The notes beneath the pieces were generated by a model. That model was not told the origin of the DNA. It ran no database searches and saw only the letters and a list, made by a program, of their open reading frames with translations. The translations under genes and the position numbers were made by a program. Positions 61,358 to 64,000 of a DNA stretch of 64,000 nucleotides are shown here, in pieces. The stretch covers positions 84,643 to 148,642 of the forward strand of contig CAMAXK010000001.1 of the NCBI GenBank assembly GCA_945862365.1. The letters are read 5' to 3'. Source of the DNA: Chlamydia trachomatis (lineage in GTDB: Bacteria; Chlamydiota; Chlamydiia; Chlamydiales; 2-12-FULL-49-11). Numbering within the stretch: the stretch's first letter is position 1; each line of letters begins with the position of its first letter.

Positions 61358-62026
61358 TTAACGCCCCCTTACCCTCTTTTCAAGAAAAAAGAATCGATCA
61401 TGTGATGAGTAATCCTTTTCAATTTTTTTATTCATCCAAATTTCATCGGAAAAAAGAGCAAAAACTGCTGACCCCTGATCCTTTCCGATCTCTAAACATA
61501 AATATGCCCCCTCATGTAAAAATGAGCAAGCCTCTAACGCAAGCCTTCTATAAAAAGTTAACCCATCGCCATCATCTGTAAGAGCAATCTTAGGCTCGTA
61601 ATCTTTTACACTTTTTTGCAACAATTCATACTCATCCTTTGTTATGTAAGGAGGATTACAAATAATACCATCAAATTTCATCCCTGAAACTGCCTTAAAA
61701 AAATCGCCACAAAAAATATCTACGGAAAGAGAATTAATCTTTGCATTTTCAGATGCAAGAGCTAAAGCCTCTTTAGAAATATCTGCTAAAACAACCTTTA
61801 ATGAGGGTCTTTGTCCCTTAATCGCAAGCCCAAGAGCTCCACTTCCAGTGCATAAATCTAAAATAACTCCCTGATGAGGGAATCTCTTCAAAGCCCTCTC
61901 TACAAGAAGCTCACTTTCTAATCTAGGTATTAAACACGCCTGTGACACTTTAAGATGAAGGTCGTAAAACTCAACTTCGCCATTAATATAGGCTCTAGGT
62001 TTTTGATCCTCTGGACTAAGTGCCAT
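61358..62026 (-). CDS. prmC: Release factor glutamine methyltransferase PrmC, lacking the N-terminal domain
   Basis: Methylates the GGQ glutamine of release factors. ATG at 62026 overlaps prfA's stop region by 11 bp; a TTG lies one codon before. The Rossmann SAM site 'LDLCTGSGALGLAI' and the catalytic 'NPPYI' are intact. At 222 residues it is ~60-70 shorter than usual: it starts around 'QKPRAYINGEVEFYDL', so the N-terminal release-factor-binding helical domain is missing. Its neighbour prfA is its substrate. Confidence 0.9.
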   Translation of the reverse strand: MALSPEDQKPRAYINGEVEFYDLHLKVSQACLIPRLESELLVERALKRFPHQGVILDLCTGSGALGLAIKGQRPSLKVVLADISKEALALASENAKINSLSVDIFCGDFFKAVSGMKFDGIICNPPYITKDEYELLQKSVKDYEPKIALTDDGDGLTFYRRLALEACSFLHEGAYLCLEIGKDQGSAVFALFSDEIWMNKKIEKDYSSHDRFFFLEKRVRGR

Positions 62027-63089
62027 CAAACTCTAATCTCTTTTGATAATAAAAGGCTACTAAAGGACGAATCACCTGATCAAGATCTCCATCCATCACC
62101 TCGTTTAAAGAAAACAAGGTTAGATCAATTCTGTGATCGGTTAATCGATTTTGTGGGAAATTATAGGTTCGAATCCTTTCAGAACGATCCCCTGAACCAA
62201 CTTGAGCCGATCTTGCCGCAGACACCTCTTTTTCTTTCTCTAAACGCTCTTTTTCTACAAGCTGAGCCTGAAGAAGTCTCATCGCAGTAATTTTGTTTTT
62301 AAGCTGAGACCTTTCGCCAGAGCAATAGGAAACAAGCCCTGTTGGAAGGTGAGTTACCCTAACTGCTGAGTCAGTTGTGTTAACGTGCTGACCACCGGCA
62401 CCTGAGGATCGATAAGTATCTACACGAAGGTCTTTCTCATCAATCTTAATCTCTTCACCCTCTTCAGGTTCAATTAAAACCGCAATAGTAATTGCTGATG
62501 TATGAACACGTCCTTGAGTTTCTGTCTTTGGTACACGCTGAACTCGATGTGTTCCACCTTCATATTTAGTAAAACGGTACGCACCATCACCTTTTAACCC
62601 AAATTGATATTCCTTAAAACCACCCACTTCAGATTCTGTATAACTTAATGTCTCAAAACTCCACCCCTTGGTGGTTGCATAGTTTCTATACATTCTGACA
62701 CAATCGCCCACAAAAATTGCAGCTTCATCGCCACCAGTACCGGCTCGAATCTCTACAATGGTATTTCTATTATCATTTGGATCAGGTGGGATGATGACCA
62801 CCTCAATTTCTTTTAACAAAGCTTCATGTTCAGCTTGTAAAGCAATGAGCTCTGACTCAATATCAGCACAAAGCTCAGGATCCTCTTCAGTTCGTAAAAA
62901 ATCTTTATCATCTTTAATCGAAGCTTCAATAGACTCTAATCGATCCCATCTTGCCTTAAGCTTTACTAAATACTTATGTTCAGAGGCAAGCTCTTGATAC
63001 TTTTTGCGGTCGGAAAGGACCGCAGGGTCGCCCATCTTATTTTCCAAATCTGGAAGCTTAGATAACATCCCTTTTACTTTTGTCTTCAT
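62016..63089 (-). CDS. prfA: Peptide chain release factor 1
   Basis: Recognises UAA/UAG. The 357-residue product has 'GTGGDEAAIFVGD', the GGQ motif in 'YRSSGAGGQHVNTTDSAVR', and 'RSERIRTYNFPQNRLTDHRI'. Codon-recognition segment and length are typical of RF1. prmC overlaps its 3' end by 11 bp. Confidence 0.97.
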   Translation of the reverse strand: MKTKVKGMLSKLPDLENKMGDPAVLSDRKKYQELASEHKYLVKLKARWDRLESIEASIKDDKDFLRTEEDPELCADIESELIALQAEHEALLKEIEVVIIPPDPNDNRNTIVEIRAGTGGDEAAIFVGDCVRMYRNYATTKGWSFETLSYTESEVGGFKEYQFGLKGDGAYRFTKYEGGTHRVQRVPKTETQGRVHTSAITIAVLIEPEEGEEIKIDEKDLRVDTYRSSGAGGQHVNTTDSAVRVTHLPTGLVSYCSGERSQLKNKITAMRLLQAQLVEKERLEKEKEVSAARSAQVGSGDRSERIRTYNFPQNRLTDHRIDLTLFSLNEVMDGDLDQVIRPLVAFYYQKRLEFDGT

Positions 63090-63128
63090 AGTAGCTTGCC
63101 TTTAGAAAGGATTTAAAAAAATCTTTTC

Positions 63129-63452
63129 TTACGCCCCTTTTTTGGCGCTAGATTTCTTTGCAGCCGTTTTTTTCTCTTCGACTTTTGGAGGTGCTACTGT
63201 CGCTGCAGCAGGTTTGTTAGCATATTTCTTCTTAAATTTGTCCACACGACCTTCTGAGTCAACAAATGTTGAATCTCCAGTGAAGAATGGGTGAGAAGAA
63301 GAAGAAATAGATACGTTTACACTTGGGTAAGTCTTTCCTTCATATTCTGTCGTCTTTGATGTTTTAACTGTGCTACCACAAACATATTTTTTGCCTGTGC
63401 TCATGTCAATGAAACACACGTCGCGGTATTCTGGGTGAATATTCTCTTTCAT
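63129..63452 (-). CDS. rpmE2: 50S ribosomal protein L31 type B with Ala/Lys-rich tail
   Basis: ATG at 63452, with AGGAGA upstream; 20 codons upstream in frame are not L31 sequence. The core '[15 protein letters not shown]', '[23 protein letters not shown]', 'KKKYA' is L31; it lacks the CxxC zinc site, so it is type B. The last ~30 residues ('[19 protein letters not shown]') are a basic extension. The start of the conserved rpmE-to-metG block. Confidence 0.93.
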   Translation of the reverse strand: MKENIHPEYRDVCFIDMSTGKKYVCGSTVKTSKTTEYEGKTYPSVNVSISSSSHPFFTGDSTFVDSEGRVDKFKKKYANKPAAATVAPPKVEEKKTAAKKSSAKKGA

Positions 63453-63519
63453 AATTTCTCCTAATTCATAAAAAGTGGACATAAGAATATAAGATACTTC
63501 ACTAAAATACAAGGAAAAG

Positions 63520-63548
63520 TTGTTTTCATTTTAAAGATTTGCTATAAT
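63520..63548 (+). promoter_or_regulatory. Sigma-70-like promoter of the terminal membrane-protein gene
   Basis: TTGTTT (63520-63525) and TATAAT (63543-63548), 17 bp apart, 23 bp before the first ATG. Confidence 0.62.
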
Positions 63549-63571
63549 AGTCAGTAAATTGAGAAGGATAG

Positions 63572-64000
63572 ATGATGAAACCCCCTAAAAGTATAAAAAT
63601 TCTTACAATTATTATCACTACATTGAGCGTCCTTTCTGGAACTTTGCATAATATCTTTCCCTCTCTTCTCTCCCTTCCGAACCTAAGAACCTTACTCTCA
63701 CTTCAGTTAACTAGTATTTCTAATTTTAATGTTTTTCAATTTATCACTCATATGTTTTTCTATCCGGCCTTTTCCGGTATTCATATTTTTTATTTTATCA
63801 ATGTTTTTTTTGGTTTAATGATCTTAAATCGAGTAGGAAGTGTGATTATTTATCATAAAGGGGAAAAGAAATTTTTATCCCTATTTCTTACCTCAGGGAT
63901 TACCTCAGGAATTGCCGCCTACTTGACCATCGCCCACTTTGGATCCCCCTATTTTTATGCAGGACCCACAGCCGCCTTATATAGTCTATTAATTGCGACC
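63572..64000 (+). CDS. Multispanning membrane protein, 3'-truncated by window edge (rhomboid-like?)
   Basis: ATG at 63572 or 63575, after a GAAGGA site; 143 codons are open to the edge. Hydrophobic segments near residues 8-25, 45-75 and 105-140 alternate with short polar loops. 'YAGPTAALYSLLIA' near the window end resembles the region of rhomboid proteases around the active Ser (GxSGxxY), but Ser is not in place, so a rhomboid-like pseudoprotease is only a guess. C. trachomatis has an unknown membrane gene (CT021) upstream of rpmE. Confidence 0.72.
   Translation, partial: MMKPPKSIKILTIIITTLSVLSGTLHNIFPSLLSLPNLRTLLSLQLTSISNFNVFQFITHMFFYPAFSGIHIFYFINVFFGLMILNRVGSVIIYHKGEKKFLSLFLTSGITSGIAAYLTIAHFGSPYFYAGPTAALYSLLIAT

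Noticed and set aside
62158..62180. GGTTCGAATCC resembling a tRNA T-arm
   Set aside because: Lies within prfA and has no cloverleaf around it.

Overview
The window reads as part of the chromosome of a low-GC environmental member of the Chlamydiota (a Parachlamydiales-type endosymbiont). This rests on gene content and order. bamA-ompH/skp-lpxD, pdhABC, msbA-accA near an IHF/HU gene, tyrS, rpiA, pepF next to groES-groEL, and above all the run rpmE-prfA-prmC-ffh-rpsP-trmD-rplS-gmk-(omega-like)-metG with a recD2 nearby all follow the order I know from Chlamydia trachomatis. Between these conserved blocks lie lineage-specific genes, many with features of secreted or host-directed proteins. Species cannot be told from the sequence alone.

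Layout. 1-5.3 kb: outer-membrane biogenesis and lipid A (bamA truncated by the window edge, a small secreted Ala/Glu/Pro-rich protein, skp, lpxD) and a CorA-type transporter. 5.2-7.2 kb: two unknown genes, one split by a frameshift at a run of nine A. 7.4-11.4 kb: pyruvate dehydrogenase E1alpha/E1beta/E2 operon and a DnaQ-type exonuclease. 11.5-13.4 kb: a glycosyltransferase-like protein with a perfect IQ (calmodulin-binding) motif. 13.5-23.8 kb: msbA, accA, an L,D-transpeptidase, an accessory block of two large paralogues separated by a 58-codon fragment of the same family, a conserved unknown gene, a YeeE/YedE half-transporter pair, and HU/IHF. 24-30.6 kb: tyrS, a small basic protein, an NleD-like zinc protease candidate, rpiA, a BFN-domain protein, a decayed short-chain dehydrogenase and a DUF1016 nuclease.

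31-35.4 kb: ptsH-pepF, divergent from groES-groEL, with a variant CIRCE operator and a sigma-70-like promoter in front of groES. 35.4-38 kb: three unknown genes, two of them encoding arrays of eight 11-residue units with Trp at a fixed position. 38-47.7 kb: an AsmA-like protein, a MITE-like inverted repeat, a lysozyme-like protein, a GH3 hexosaminidase, a DnaJ-zinc-finger/FAD monooxygenase fusion, a possible deubiquitinase-like cysteine protease, a lipoprotein and three tandem secreted paralogues. 47.7-55.2 kb: tRNA-Asn, a third GT-B-like paralogue, recD2, a rhuM pseudogene, an 860-residue membrane-segment protein and a two-repeat protein. 55.3-63.5 kb: a phosphodiester glycosidase and the conserved translation/SRP block. 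The window ends inside a membrane-protein gene.

The core blocks supply envelope assembly, central carbon, translation, secretion targeting and chaperone functions. The accessory genes (IQ-motif glycosyltransferase, M91-like protease, papain-like protease candidate, Trp-hendecad proteins, GT-B-like paralogues) are best viewed as candidate host-interaction factors. That role is inferred; no secretion signal was tested.
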